Part shown: positions 56,879 to 64,000 of the stretch, in pieces
Layout: each line of letters begins with the position of its first letter
How positions within the stretch are numbered: position 1 is the first letter of the stretch
Assembly (NCBI GenBank): GCA_963205295.1
Contig: CAUJIY010000025.1
Span: 1 to 64,000 of the forward strand
DNA: 64,000 nt
Reading direction: 5' to 3'
DNA from: Pseudomonadota bacterium
GTDB taxonomy: Bacteria; Pseudomonadota; Gammaproteobacteria; Steroidobacterales; GCA-2729495
The notes under the pieces: model-generated
What the model was told of the DNA's origin: nothing
The model's input: the letters and a program-made list of their open reading frames with translations, nothing else
Databases searched by the model: none
Position numbers and translations under genes: made by a program

Positions 56879-57712
56879 TCAGGAGAAGCAGTGTTCCGGC
56901 GCCGGGTAGGCACGGCTCTTCACGGCCCGCACATACGCCTCGCAGGCCGCGCCGAGCGAACCGGCATCCGCCATGAAGTTCTGCACGAACCGCGGCAGGC
57001 GCCCCTGGGTGATGCCGAGCATGTCGTAGAGGACGAGGATCTGCCCATCGACATGGGGACCGGCGCCGATGCCGATGACCGGCACTTCCACGGCGTCGCG
57101 CACCATTCTGCCAACCTCCGTCGGCACGCATTCGAGCAGCACGATATCGGCACCAGCCTGCTCGAGCGCAGCGGCGTCATCGACCATCTGCCGGGCGTCT
57201 GCCTGCTCGCGCCCCTGCACGCGAAAGCCCCCCAGCTTGTGCACCGACTGCGGCTTGAGCCCGATATGCGCGCACACCGGGATGTCGTGCCGCGCGAGGT
57301 GCTCGACGATACCGACCTGCCCGCTGCCGCCCTCGAGCTTGACCATCATCGCCCCACCCTCCTGCATCAGGCGCACGGCGTTGTCGAGTGCCTGCACCGG
57401 GGTGGTATAGCTCATGAAAGGCATGTCGGCCATCAGGAACGCGCGGCGCAGGCCGCGCGCCACGACCCGGCAGTGATAGATGATGTCCGCCACCGTCACC
57501 GGCACGGTGGTGTCGTGCCCCTGGATCACCATGCCCAGCGAATCGCCGACCAGGACCACGTCGGTGCCGGCCTGATCGACGATGCAGGCCATGCTGGCGT
57601 CGTACGCCGTCAGGCAGGCGATGGGCTCGTGCTCGGCCGCCATCTGCCGCAGGGTCGAGACATTGACGGGCGGCTGCGGCATGCCGCGCTGTTCGAGCTG
57701 CTTGTAAACCAC
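56879..57712 (-). CDS. panB: 3-methyl-2-oxobutanoate hydroxymethyltransferase
   Basis: 277 aa TIM barrel. CLTAYDASMACIVDQAG, VGDSLGMVIQGHDTT and MVKLEGG carry metal and substrate ligands, and IGIGAGPHVDGQILVLYDMLG is the conserved end. It makes ketopantoate. GTG at 57712 follows GGAGAA. A downstream ATG at 57682 lacks a ribosome-binding site. Confidence 0.97.
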   Translation of the reverse strand: MVYKQLEQRGMPQPPVNVSTLRQMAAEHEPIACLTAYDASMACIVDQAGTDVVLVGDSLGMVIQGHDTTVPVTVADIIYHCRVVARGLRRAFLMADMPFMSYTTPVQALDNAVRLMQEGGAMMVKLEGGSGQVGIVEHLARHDIPVCAHIGLKPQSVHKLGGFRVQGREQADARQMVDDAAALEQAGADIVLLECVPTEVGRMVRDAVEVPVIGIGAGPHVDGQILVLYDMLGITQGRLPRFVQNFMADAGSLGAACEAYVRAVKSRAYPAPEHCFS

Positions 57713-57743
57713 GCTGGTTCTCCGCTCGCGAACTGCCGCGCCG

Positions 57744-58391
57744 TCAGGCCAGGGCGGCGGCTACCGGGTTGAAGAAGTGCCGCCCGCTGCGGACACGGTC
57801 GATCTCGTCACGCAACAGGGCGAAATGCGCATCATTATGGACCGGATCGATCGTGGCCGCGTTGACAATCAGGAGCGGAGCGGCGTCGTAGTCGTGGAAG
57901 AACCGGGCGTAGCTTTCCGTGAGCCGCTCCAGGTAACGCCGGTTGATGGCCTGCTCGCAGGCAAGCCCCCGCCGCGCGATCCGGAACAGCAGCGTATCGA
58001 CCGGTGCCTGCAGGTACACCACCAGGTCCGGCACGGGCGGCTCGACCGCGAGCGACTCGCACACCTGGTCGTAGAGCGACAGCTCGTGGCGGTCCAGGTT
58101 GATCCCGGCAAACAACCGGTCCTTCTCGACCATGAAATCGGCGATCCGCGTGGTATTGAACATGTCCGGCTGGTGCAGCTGTTCGATCTGGCGCATACGC
58201 TGGAACAGGAAGAAGAGCTGGGTCGGCAGCGCCGCCCCGCGCGGGTCGAGGTAGAAACGCTCCAGGAACGGGTTGGCCTGCGCTTCCTCGAGCAGGAGCT
58301 CACCGTCGATGTCGGCCGCAAGGCGCCGCGCCAGGCTGGTCTTGCCCACGCCGATCGGGCCCTCGATGACGATGAAGCGTCGTTCTGCCAT
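57744..58391 (-). CDS. Deoxynucleoside kinase (dGK/dCK-like)
   Basis: 215 aa. IEGPIGVGKTSLARRL is the P-loop. The lid and substrate region include EEAQANPFLERFYLDPRGAALPTQLFFL and the ERLTESY segment. It phosphorylates deoxynucleosides, probably dG or dA or dC, for nucleotide salvage. Such kinases are common beside folK and panB in Xanthomonadales-like genomes. Substrate specificity cannot be told. 31 bases upstream of panB. Confidence 0.9.
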   Translation of the reverse strand: MAERRFIVIEGPIGVGKTSLARRLAADIDGELLLEEAQANPFLERFYLDPRGAALPTQLFFLFQRMRQIEQLHQPDMFNTTRIADFMVEKDRLFAGINLDRHELSLYDQVCESLAVEPPVPDLVVYLQAPVDTLLFRIARRGLACEQAINRRYLERLTESYARFFHDYDAAPLLIVNAATIDPVHNDAHFALLRDEIDRVRSGRHFFNPVAAALA

Positions 58392-58418
58392 GCACGGCCC
58401 ATGTTGTTGTCGTTGTCG

Positions 58419-58943
58419 TTACCCGTCGTCGGCCGATGCCGGGCGCACGCACTCGAGGCTCGTGCCATCGACACTGCGCGCCAGCTCCACAGCGCGACCG
58501 CGACCCGGAACACGCACGGCCGGCGCGATCTCCAGCAGTGGGAACAATACAAAATTTCGCTCGCCAATGCCCGGGTGCGGCACCACGAGGCCGGGCTCGT
58601 CGACACGCAGCGAACCATACAGGAGCAGGTCGAGGTCGACGACCCGCGGACCCCAGCGATCGTCCGGCCGGCGTTGGCGGCCCTGCGCTGCCTCGATGCC
58701 CTTCAGCGCCACGAGCAACGCCTGTGGCCCGAGACGGGTCAGCAGGGCGGCGACTGCATTGACGTACCAGGGCTGGTCCTGCGGACCGAGCGGCGGATTG
58801 CGGTAAAACCCGGACGCCGCGACCAGGCGCGTAGACGGCAGCCTGGCCAGTGCTGCCAGGGCCCGCGCGAGCTGTGCCGGCGGATCGTCGAGATTGCTCC
58901 CGAGCCCGATGTAAGCGGGAATCCAGCTGGCCGGCTCGTGCAT
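58419..58943 (-). CDS. folK: HPPK, 6-hydroxymethyl-dihydropterin pyrophosphokinase
   Basis: 174 aa. AYIGLGSNLDDP, FYRNPPLGPQDQPWYVNAVAAL, RWGPRVVDLDLLLYG and PHPGIGERNFVLFPLLEIAP are diagnostic. It works in folate synthesis. I used the ATG at 58943; the frame upstream crosses pcnB. 34 bases after pcnB. Confidence 0.97.
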   Translation of the reverse strand: MHEPASWIPAYIGLGSNLDDPPAQLARALAALARLPSTRLVAASGFYRNPPLGPQDQPWYVNAVAALLTRLGPQALLVALKGIEAAQGRQRRPDDRWGPRVVDLDLLLYGSLRVDEPGLVVPHPGIGERNFVLFPLLEIAPAVRVPGRGRAVELARSVDGTSLECVRPASADDG

Positions 58944-58977
58944 GCGCGCCGTGCACCCCGTGCGTGCGGGGCCGGTG

Positions 58978-60366
58978 TCAACCGCCCTGGTGCTGATCGG
59001 TCGCAGCCGCTTCGCGCGGCGCCCCACCGCGGCGCGGGCCGCGGCGTCGGCGCCGTCCCTGGGCGCCCGGCCGGTCGAGACCGAGCTCGTGTCGCTGTTG
59101 CTCGGGTGGCAGCTGCTGCAGGGTGGTCCACCAGTGCGCCAGCTCGGGATCGGCATTGCCGACCCGCGCGCGCAACACCAGCAGGTCGTAGGCCGCCCGA
59201 AAACGCTTGCTCTCGATGAAGGCCAGGGCGCGTGCGCCACGCGTCTTGTCGAAGCGCGACTGCAGCTGGAGCATTTCACGCATCGGGATGGAATAACGGC
59301 GCGGTACGGCCAGGCGCTCCGTCTGTTCGCGCGTGATGTCGGCAGCCGCCACGGCCAGCGCCTGGAAATCGGTCATGCCGTCGCGGCCGAGCGCTTCGGC
59401 ACGGTCGGCGACCGGCCCCCAGAGAAACACGCCGAGCAGGAACATCGGCGTGACGGGGCGATCCTCGGCGATGCGCGCATCGGTATTGGCGAGCGCCTCC
59501 TCGAGGAAACGCTCCCGCGCATCGCCGCCCGGTCCGAGCCAGCGCGCCGTGGGCGGGAACAGGTGTTCGAACAGCCCGAGCCGGCGCAGCTGGCGATAGC
59601 TCGCCAGGGCGTGGCCGGTCTGGAAGAGCTTGAGGAACTCCTCGAAGAGGCGCGCCGCAGGCACACCATCGACCAGGTGTGCCAGACGCGGCACGAGCGC
59701 TGCGCAGCCGTCCTCGATGGCGAACTCGAGTTTGGCGGCAAAACGCGCCGCCCGCAGCATGCGTACCGGATCCTCGCGAAAGCGGGTCTCCGGATCGCCG
59801 ATGAGCCGCAGCCGGCGCGCCTGCACATCGGCGCCACCTCCGGTGAAGTCCCAGACGGAATAGTCGGCGATGTTGTAGTAAAGCGAATTGGCGGTGAAGT
59901 CACGGCGCCAGACGTCTTCCTCGATCGAGCCGTAGACGTTGTCGCTGATCAGGCGGCCGGTTTCCGCCGAGATTTCGCGATGGCCGCTGCCCTGCTCTTC
60001 CTGGCCCAGCCCGCGGAAGGTCGCGACTTCGATGATCTCGCGGCCGAAGCGCACGTGGGCGAGCCGGAAGCGCCGCCCGATCAGCCGGCAGTTGCCGAAC
60101 AGGGCGCGCACGTCCTCGGGATGCGCGTCGGTAGCGACGTCGAAGTCCTTCGGGTGGCGGCCGAGCAGCAGATCACGCACGCTGCCGCCGACCAGGAACG
60201 CCTGATAGCCCGCGTCCTTGAGGCGGTAGAGGACCTTGAGTGCGTTCTTGGAAATGTCGGCCCGGGAGATGTTGTGTTCGGACCGCGGGATGACCTGGGG
60301 CGCGGGCTGGATGGATTGTGAAACGTCGGACAATAGCTGAACCGCTTGTGGGATTGCTGTCGGCAC
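58978..60366 (-). CDS. pcnB: Poly(A) polymerase I
   Basis: 462 aa class II nucleotidyltransferase. LVGGSVRDLLLGRHPKDFDVATDAHPEDV carries the metal Asp pair. LIGRRFRLAHVRFGREIIEVATFR is the signature that separates PcnB from CCA-adding enzymes. DFTANSLYYN and DPETRFREDPVRMLRAARFAAKL follow. A basic Arg-rich tail may bind RNA. The start is a GTG at 60366; a TTG at residue 13 is an alternative. The tRNA-Glu promoter abuts its 5' end. Confidence 0.94.
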   Translation of the reverse strand: MPTAIPQAVQLLSDVSQSIQPAPQVIPRSEHNISRADISKNALKVLYRLKDAGYQAFLVGGSVRDLLLGRHPKDFDVATDAHPEDVRALFGNCRLIGRRFRLAHVRFGREIIEVATFRGLGQEEQGSGHREISAETGRLISDNVYGSIEEDVWRRDFTANSLYYNIADYSVWDFTGGGADVQARRLRLIGDPETRFREDPVRMLRAARFAAKLEFAIEDGCAALVPRLAHLVDGVPAARLFEEFLKLFQTGHALASYRQLRRLGLFEHLFPPTARWLGPGGDARERFLEEALANTDARIAEDRPVTPMFLLGVFLWGPVADRAEALGRDGMTDFQALAVAAADITREQTERLAVPRRYSIPMREMLQLQSRFDKTRGARALAFIESKRFRAAYDLLVLRARVGNADPELAHWWTTLQQLPPEQQRHELGLDRPGAQGRRRRRGPRRGGAPREAAATDQHQGG

Positions 60367-60373
60367 CTATAAT
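60346..60373 (+). promoter_or_regulatory. Promoter of tRNA-Glu
   Basis: TTGTGG (60346-60351), a 16-base spacer and a perfect TATAAT (60368-60373). The start is expected near 60380, 30 bases before the tRNA. It lies partly within the divergent pcnB start region. Confidence 0.7.
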
Positions 60374-60409
60374 AGCAGCCCGCCCGGCCACGGGCACCGT
60401 CCCGCGCAA

Positions 60410-60485
60410 GCTCCCTTCGTCTAGCGGTCCAGGACGCGGCCCTCTCAAGGCTGAAACATGGGTTCGATTCCCATAGGGAGCGCCA
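60410..60485 (+). tRNA. tRNA-Glu(CTC)
   Basis: Acceptor GCTCCCT pairs with AGGGAGC, followed by discriminator G and an encoded CCA. The anticodon loop CTCTCAA gives CTC, reading GAG. The D-loop TCGTCTAGCGGTCCAGGAC and T-loop GGTTCGATTCC fit tRNA-Glu. This is the less common isoacceptor; most bacteria rely on the TTC form. Confidence 0.93.
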
Positions 60486-60499
60486 TCGTGCGCGACATC

Positions 60500-60970
60500 A
60501 TGCCGGCGCAGCACAATACGATCGCCGCCCGCTTCAGGGAACTGCTGCTGCGCCTGGCGGCCAGCGCCTACGACGTGCTGGTCCTCGCCGGCGTGCTCGC
60601 GCTCGGCTCGCTCGTCATCATCATCGCCCGTGGCGGTGCAGCCATTCCGGCAGGCAATCCCGCTTACCGGCTGTTCCTGCTTGCCCTGACAGCCGCGTAT
60701 TTCATCGGCTTCTGGAGCCGCGGTGGACAGACACCCGGGATGCGCACCTGGAACCTGCGCGTCGAGACTGCCGCGGGCACGCCACTGCCGATAGCGCTGG
60801 CCACCGGTCGCTTCGCGGCCGCGCTGCTGTCTGCGGCATGCCTCGGGATCGGCCTGGCCTGGCTGCTCGTCGATCGTCACCAGCTCGCCTGGCACGACCG
60901 GTTGAGCGGCACGCGTGTCGTGCGCCTCGCCCCGCGCAGAGTGCCGCTCAGCGGGCCCGCACGACCATGA
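60500..60970 (+). CDS. RDD-domain membrane protein
   Basis: 156 aa. AARFRELLLRLAASAYDVLVLAGVLALGS is the first RDD-type segment (Arg before, Asp inside the helix). GFWSRGGQTPGMRTWNLRVET and HDRLSGTRVV are family hallmarks. Three membrane segments are expected. Function unknown in detail. The ATG at 60500 is 15 bases after tRNA-Glu, so the gene is likely read from the tRNA promoter. It overlaps the lptG end by 23 bases on the other strand. Confidence 0.9.
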   Translation: MPAQHNTIAARFRELLLRLAASAYDVLVLAGVLALGSLVIIIARGGAAIPAGNPAYRLFLLALTAAYFIGFWSRGGQTPGMRTWNLRVETAAGTPLPIALATGRFAAALLSAACLGIGLAWLLVDRHQLAWHDRLSGTRVVRLAPRRVPLSGPARP

Positions 60971-62015
60971 ACGCCGCCACGGCTGCCAGCACCAGCGTCG
61001 GCAGCCACCCCACCAGCAGCGGGTCGAGCTTGTAGACCTCCCCACCGTCGGCAAGCCCGCGGCTGGCAAGAAAGTAGGCGAGCCCGATGACGACCCCGAT
61101 GACCATGCGCGCCCCGGTACCGGTCCGGCGCAGCTGGCCGAAGGCAACCGCCAGCGCCAGCACGCACATCGGCGCTGCCGCGAGCGCCGAGGCCATGCGC
61201 CGCCAGAGCTCGACCTCGAAGTGGCGCGAGTCGAGGCCGTTGCGGCGCTGGTAGTCGATGTAGCGCCACAGTGCCAGCCCGTCGAGCGCCTCCGGGCGCA
61301 CGACGGTCAGGCCGAGCAGCTCCGGGCTCAACCCCGCCATCTCGGCGAACCTGCGTTCCCGGCGCAACGTCACGCCATCGGGACCGAAACGCGACTCGGC
61401 ATAATTGTCGAGCGTCCACTCGCGCCCGCCACCGATGCTCGCCGAGTCCGCACGCGCCACGCTCTGCAGCTCGCCGCCGCCCTTCCAGCGGAACAGGTAC
61501 ACACCACCGAACTGCGTAGGGTCGCCAAGGCGACTCAGGTTGAGGATCACGTCGCCATCCCGGACCCATGCGGACTGCGCACTGGCCAACCCCGATGGCC
61601 CGTGCATCGCAAAGGTACGAAACTGCCGCGAGTAGCGCTCGAGCGGCGGCGCCAGGTAGAAACCGAGGGCCAGTGCCAGCAGCGACACCCCGAGGCCGGT
61701 CACCAGGACCGCGCGCGCCAGCGCCACGGGCGAGGCCCCGGCCGCACGCAGCGCCACCAGCTCGCTGCCATTGGCGAGTCCACCGAGCCCGAGCAGCGCC
61801 CCGAGCAGTACGGCCATCGGCAGGAGCATGAATGCCATTTCGGGCAGCTTCATCAGTGCGTAGGCCAGGCCCTGGGCGATGCCATAGCCACCGGCACCGA
61901 CGTCATCGAGCTGGCCGACGAATTCGATGAAGCCGCCGATCGCCAGCAGTACGGCCAGCACCACGGCCGTCGTCACGAGTATCGAGCGCGCCAGGTAGCC
62001 GCGGACGATGTTCAC
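60948..62015 (-). CDS. lptG: LPS export permease LptG
   Basis: 355 aa YjgP/YjgQ permease with six membrane segments, three at each end, around a periplasmic jellyroll (about 120-270). RSILVTTAVVLAVLLAIGGFIEFVGQ, ELVALRAAGASP and the conserved C-terminal helices fit. It extracts LPS with LptB2F. The GTG at 62015 overlaps the lptF stop (GTGA). Confidence 0.96.
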   Translation of the reverse strand: MNIVRGYLARSILVTTAVVLAVLLAIGGFIEFVGQLDDVGAGGYGIAQGLAYALMKLPEMAFMLLPMAVLLGALLGLGGLANGSELVALRAAGASPVALARAVLVTGLGVSLLALALGFYLAPPLERYSRQFRTFAMHGPSGLASAQSAWVRDGDVILNLSRLGDPTQFGGVYLFRWKGGGELQSVARADSASIGGGREWTLDNYAESRFGPDGVTLRRERRFAEMAGLSPELLGLTVVRPEALDGLALWRYIDYQRRNGLDSRHFEVELWRRMASALAAAPMCVLALAVAFGQLRRTGTGARMVIGVVIGLAYFLASRGLADGGEVYKLDPLLVGWLPTLVLAAVAAFMVVRAR

Positions 62016-63106
62016 GGTGTTGCTCCCGCCCGGCGTGGCCAGCGCAGCCTGCCATTGCGTGCCGCGAGTAGCAGCAGCGCCACAGCCGCAAACAGCAGGT
62101 GCACCCACCACAGCCCGAGCAGCGGGGGCAGCTTGCCGCGCTCGAGCCACACCCGCGCTGCGCCCAGCAGGTTGGCATAGGTGATGTACACGAGCACGCC
62201 GGCCCGCAGGCCGGCGTAACGCCCCTGGCGCGGCGAGGAGTGTCCCAGTGGCACCGCCAGCAGGGTCAGGACCACGACCATCACCGGAACCGACAGGCGC
62301 CATTGCAGTTCCGCACGGTCGGCCGGATCGCCAGACGCCAGGAGGGCGGCAATGGAGCGCGACTCCGGCTTGTCGGCGACGTCGATGCGCGACGGCAGGG
62401 AATAGGGGATCCCGTGCCGGCGAAACTCGACGATACGGAAGTTCGGCTGCCCCGGCTCGCCCTCGTAGCGACGCCCGTCGGCGAAGGTCAGCATGCGCAC
62501 GTCGGCATCGGCTGTCAGTTCCTGCCACGCCTCGGCCGCGACGATCACCTCGACACCGGAGTCGTGGCGCCGCTGCACGAACACGTTGTGCAGGTGCCCA
62601 TCACGGGTGACGCTCTCGGCGTATACCACGGCGTCGGCCTGTCCGAAGCTGACGAACCGCCCGGCCTCCATCACGCTCAGGTCGGAACGCGAACGCGCTT
62701 CCTGGGCTATGCGCCGCACCTCGGCGGCAGCGCCCGGCGCCACCACCAGCGCGATGTAGCCGACCAGCGCGGCGAGCGTTCCGGCCAGCATGGCCAGCGG
62801 GCGGTACAGCCGCGCCGGACCGACGCCGCAGGCCATCAGTGCGTACATCTCGCTGTCGCGGTACAGCCGCCCGAGCGCGAGGAGGATCGACAGGAACAGG
62901 CCGACCGGAATCAGGATCGTCAGGTACTGCAGCGAGGTCAGGGCCATCACCTGCAGCAGCGCGTCCTTGGGCAGGCGGCTTGCAGCCGCATCGCCCAGTA
63001 CGCTCGCGAACTGGTTGGTGACGAGGATCAGCAACAGCACCGCCGTGACGGCGAACCAGGTCTGCGCGGCTTCGCGCAGCACGTAGCGGTCAGCGATGCT
63101 GGCCAT
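62012..63106 (-). CDS. lptF: LPS export permease LptF
   Basis: 364 aa. YVLREAAQTWFAVTAVLLLILVTNQFA starts the first helices, and SEMYALMACGVGPARLYRPL is the coupling helix region that contacts LptB. A periplasmic domain and three C-terminal helices follow. Partner of LptG, coupled by a 4-base overlap. It is divergent from pepA, the usual arrangement in gammaproteobacteria. Confidence 0.96.
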   Translation of the reverse strand: MASIADRYVLREAAQTWFAVTAVLLLILVTNQFASVLGDAAASRLPKDALLQVMALTSLQYLTILIPVGLFLSILLALGRLYRDSEMYALMACGVGPARLYRPLAMLAGTLAALVGYIALVVAPGAAAEVRRIAQEARSRSDLSVMEAGRFVSFGQADAVVYAESVTRDGHLHNVFVQRRHDSGVEVIVAAEAWQELTADADVRMLTFADGRRYEGEPGQPNFRIVEFRRHGIPYSLPSRIDVADKPESRSIAALLASGDPADRAELQWRLSVPVMVVVLTLLAVPLGHSSPRQGRYAGLRAGVLVYITYANLLGAARVWLERGKLPPLLGLWWVHLLFAAVALLLLAARNGRLRWPRRAGATP

Positions 63107-63294
63107 GCTGCGTCCCCGGCAGGCGCGTGACCGCGCCGCGTCTGCGCCAGGCTTGCCCTGCAGTCAGTGTCATCCGGTAGACTAGAGCCATCGCGCGGCG
63201 GGGAGAGAACGCGCGCCTTGCTGGCGCGCCGGAGCATCATCCGGCCCGGCTGGCGAGCCCGTCAAGCGGCGCCGCGAGTCATACGGAGACGAGC

Positions 63295-64000
63295 ATGCGT
63301 TTTCAGGTCAAAGCGGGCCCGGCCTCGCGCCAGCGCGCCGACTGCATCATCCTGCCGGCCTACTCGGCGGGCCCCCTGCCGGCGGCAACGCGTGAAGCCG
63401 ACCGCGCGGCGCGCGGCGCGCTGCGCGCCCTCCTGCGCAACGGCGACTTCCGCGGCGAGACCGGCGACACGCTGCTGCTGCCGTCAGTCCGGGGCCTGCG
63501 CTGTCCGCGGGTCCTGCTCGTCGGTCTCGGTGCCCGCGAAAAGTGCGAGCGCAAGGCGCTGCGCAAGGCCACACGCAGCGCGCTCGCAGCCGTCACGCGC
63601 TCAGCCGCTGTCGAGGTGGTGAGCTATCTCGGCACCGAGGACGTGCGCGGTACCGACGCCTACCGGCGCGCCCGCATCGCCGTGGAAGTCTGGCACGACG
63701 CGGCCTACCGCTTCACGGCGCTGAAGACCCGGGCGAGCGAACGCAACCGCACGCCGAAGCAGCGGCTGCTCGGTATCGCCGTCTCCGGCGGCGATACCGC
63801 CGAAGTCCGCCGCGGCATCGCGCACGGTCAGGCCATCGGCGCCGCGATGGCGCTGGCGCGCGACCTCGGCAACCTGCCGGCCAACATCTGCACGCCGGGC
63901 TACCTCGTCGGCCGCGCCCGCGACGTGGCCCGCGGCAACGCCCGCCTGAGCGTCTCCGTGCTCGACGAGGCGCGCATGCGCCGCCTGCGCATGGGCTCGC
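63295..64000 (+). CDS. pepA: Leucyl aminopeptidase PepA, 5' part
   Basis: At least 235 codons, running off the window end. The N-terminal macro-like domain (MRFQVKAGPASRQRADCIILP, GDTLLLPSVRGLRCPRVLLVGLGAREK) is followed by the start of the M17 domain with ALARDLGNLPANICTPGYLV. The metal-binding region lies beyond the window. It cleaves N-terminal Leu and in E. coli also serves in DNA recombination and regulation. ATG at 63295; the 188-base divergent region from lptF holds its promoter. Confidence 0.95.
   Translation, partial: MRFQVKAGPASRQRADCIILPAYSAGPLPAATREADRAARGALRALLRNGDFRGETGDTLLLPSVRGLRCPRVLLVGLGAREKCERKALRKATRSALAAVTRSAAVEVVSYLGTEDVRGTDAYRRARIAVEVWHDAAYRFTALKTRASERNRTPKQRLLGIAVSGGDTAEVRRGIAHGQAIGAAMALARDLGNLPANICTPGYLVGRARDVARGNARLSVSVLDEARMRRLRMGS

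Noticed and set aside
57777-59219. Long plus-strand open frame opposite the kinase and folK genes
   Set aside because: It crosses two well-supported genes and their gap, and its composition is typical of an antisense shadow.
63153-63183. TTGCCC and TAGACT as a pepA promoter
   Set aside because: The 19-base spacer and weak -10 make the match too poor to list.

Overview
The window is about 64 kb of uniformly high-GC DNA from a gammaproteobacterium. The gene families and their order point this way: mutL-miaA-hfq-hflX-hflK-hflC-DUF2065-purA, rnr-rlmB-rpsF-rpsR-rplI-dnaB-alr, ffh/rpsP-rimM-trmD-rplS, pcnB-folK-dNK-panB-panC and lptF/pepA. A SUF operon with sufU and sufT instead of an ISC operon, a deoxynucleoside kinase, and a MutL with endonuclease motifs suggest a deep-branching or Xanthomonadales/Chromatiales/Steroidobacterales-like lineage rather than an enteric one. 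That placement is inference. Coding density is very high, genes often overlap by 1-4 bases, and GTG or TTG starts are frequent.

Layout. 1-1480: an IS256-family insertion sequence whose left end coincides with the window start, sitting against the 3' scrap of an IS5-like transposase. 1577-3008 (minus): dapA, a very short BamC-like lipoprotein and tRNA-Ser(GGA). 3011-6339 (plus): gcvR, bcp, bepA, mlaA. 6288-9395 (minus): mlaFEDCB, whose last gene runs into the end of mlaA. 9624-16469 (plus): promoter and Rrf2-type operator, then sufR-sufBCDS-sufU-sufT and a SixA-like phosphatase. 16492-23255 (minus): a TatT lipoprotein, a three-gene TRAP transporter, a PQQ-type sugar dehydrogenase and SppA. 23270-26770 (minus): ffh, rpsP, rimM, trmD, rplS. 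26947-28248: a CorB/CorC-like CNNM-CBS membrane protein. 28253-29617 (minus): radA. 29758-33835 (plus): a CHASE2 Ser/Thr kinase, a PP2C phosphatase and a double-FHA protein. 33871-41598 (minus): rnr to alr. 41685: tRNA-Leu(CAG). 41789-54905 (minus): nnrD, tsaE, amiC, mutL, miaA, hfq, hflXKC, DUF2065, purA, DUF6279 and DUF6524. 54956-56017: queG. 56014-60366 (minus): pcnB, folK, dNK, panB, panC. 60410: tRNA-Glu(CTC), then an RDD membrane protein. 60948-63106 (minus): lptF, lptG. 63295-64000: the 5' part of pepA.

Three themes recur. The first is outer-membrane upkeep: bepA, mlaA, mlaFEDCB, the BamC-like lipoprotein and lptFG. The second is Fe-S assembly under its own Rrf2 regulator. The third is a self-contained phospho-signalling cassette at 29758-33835, which has kinase, phosphatase and phosphothreonine reader but no visible substrate gene beside it. 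Most of the window is conserved housekeeping DNA. I found no CRISPR array, prophage or obvious defence island. The least-explained items are the minimal BamC-like lipoprotein, the CHASE2 kinase/PP2C/double-FHA cassette, and the TRAP-TatT group with its neighbouring PQQ-type dehydrogenase.
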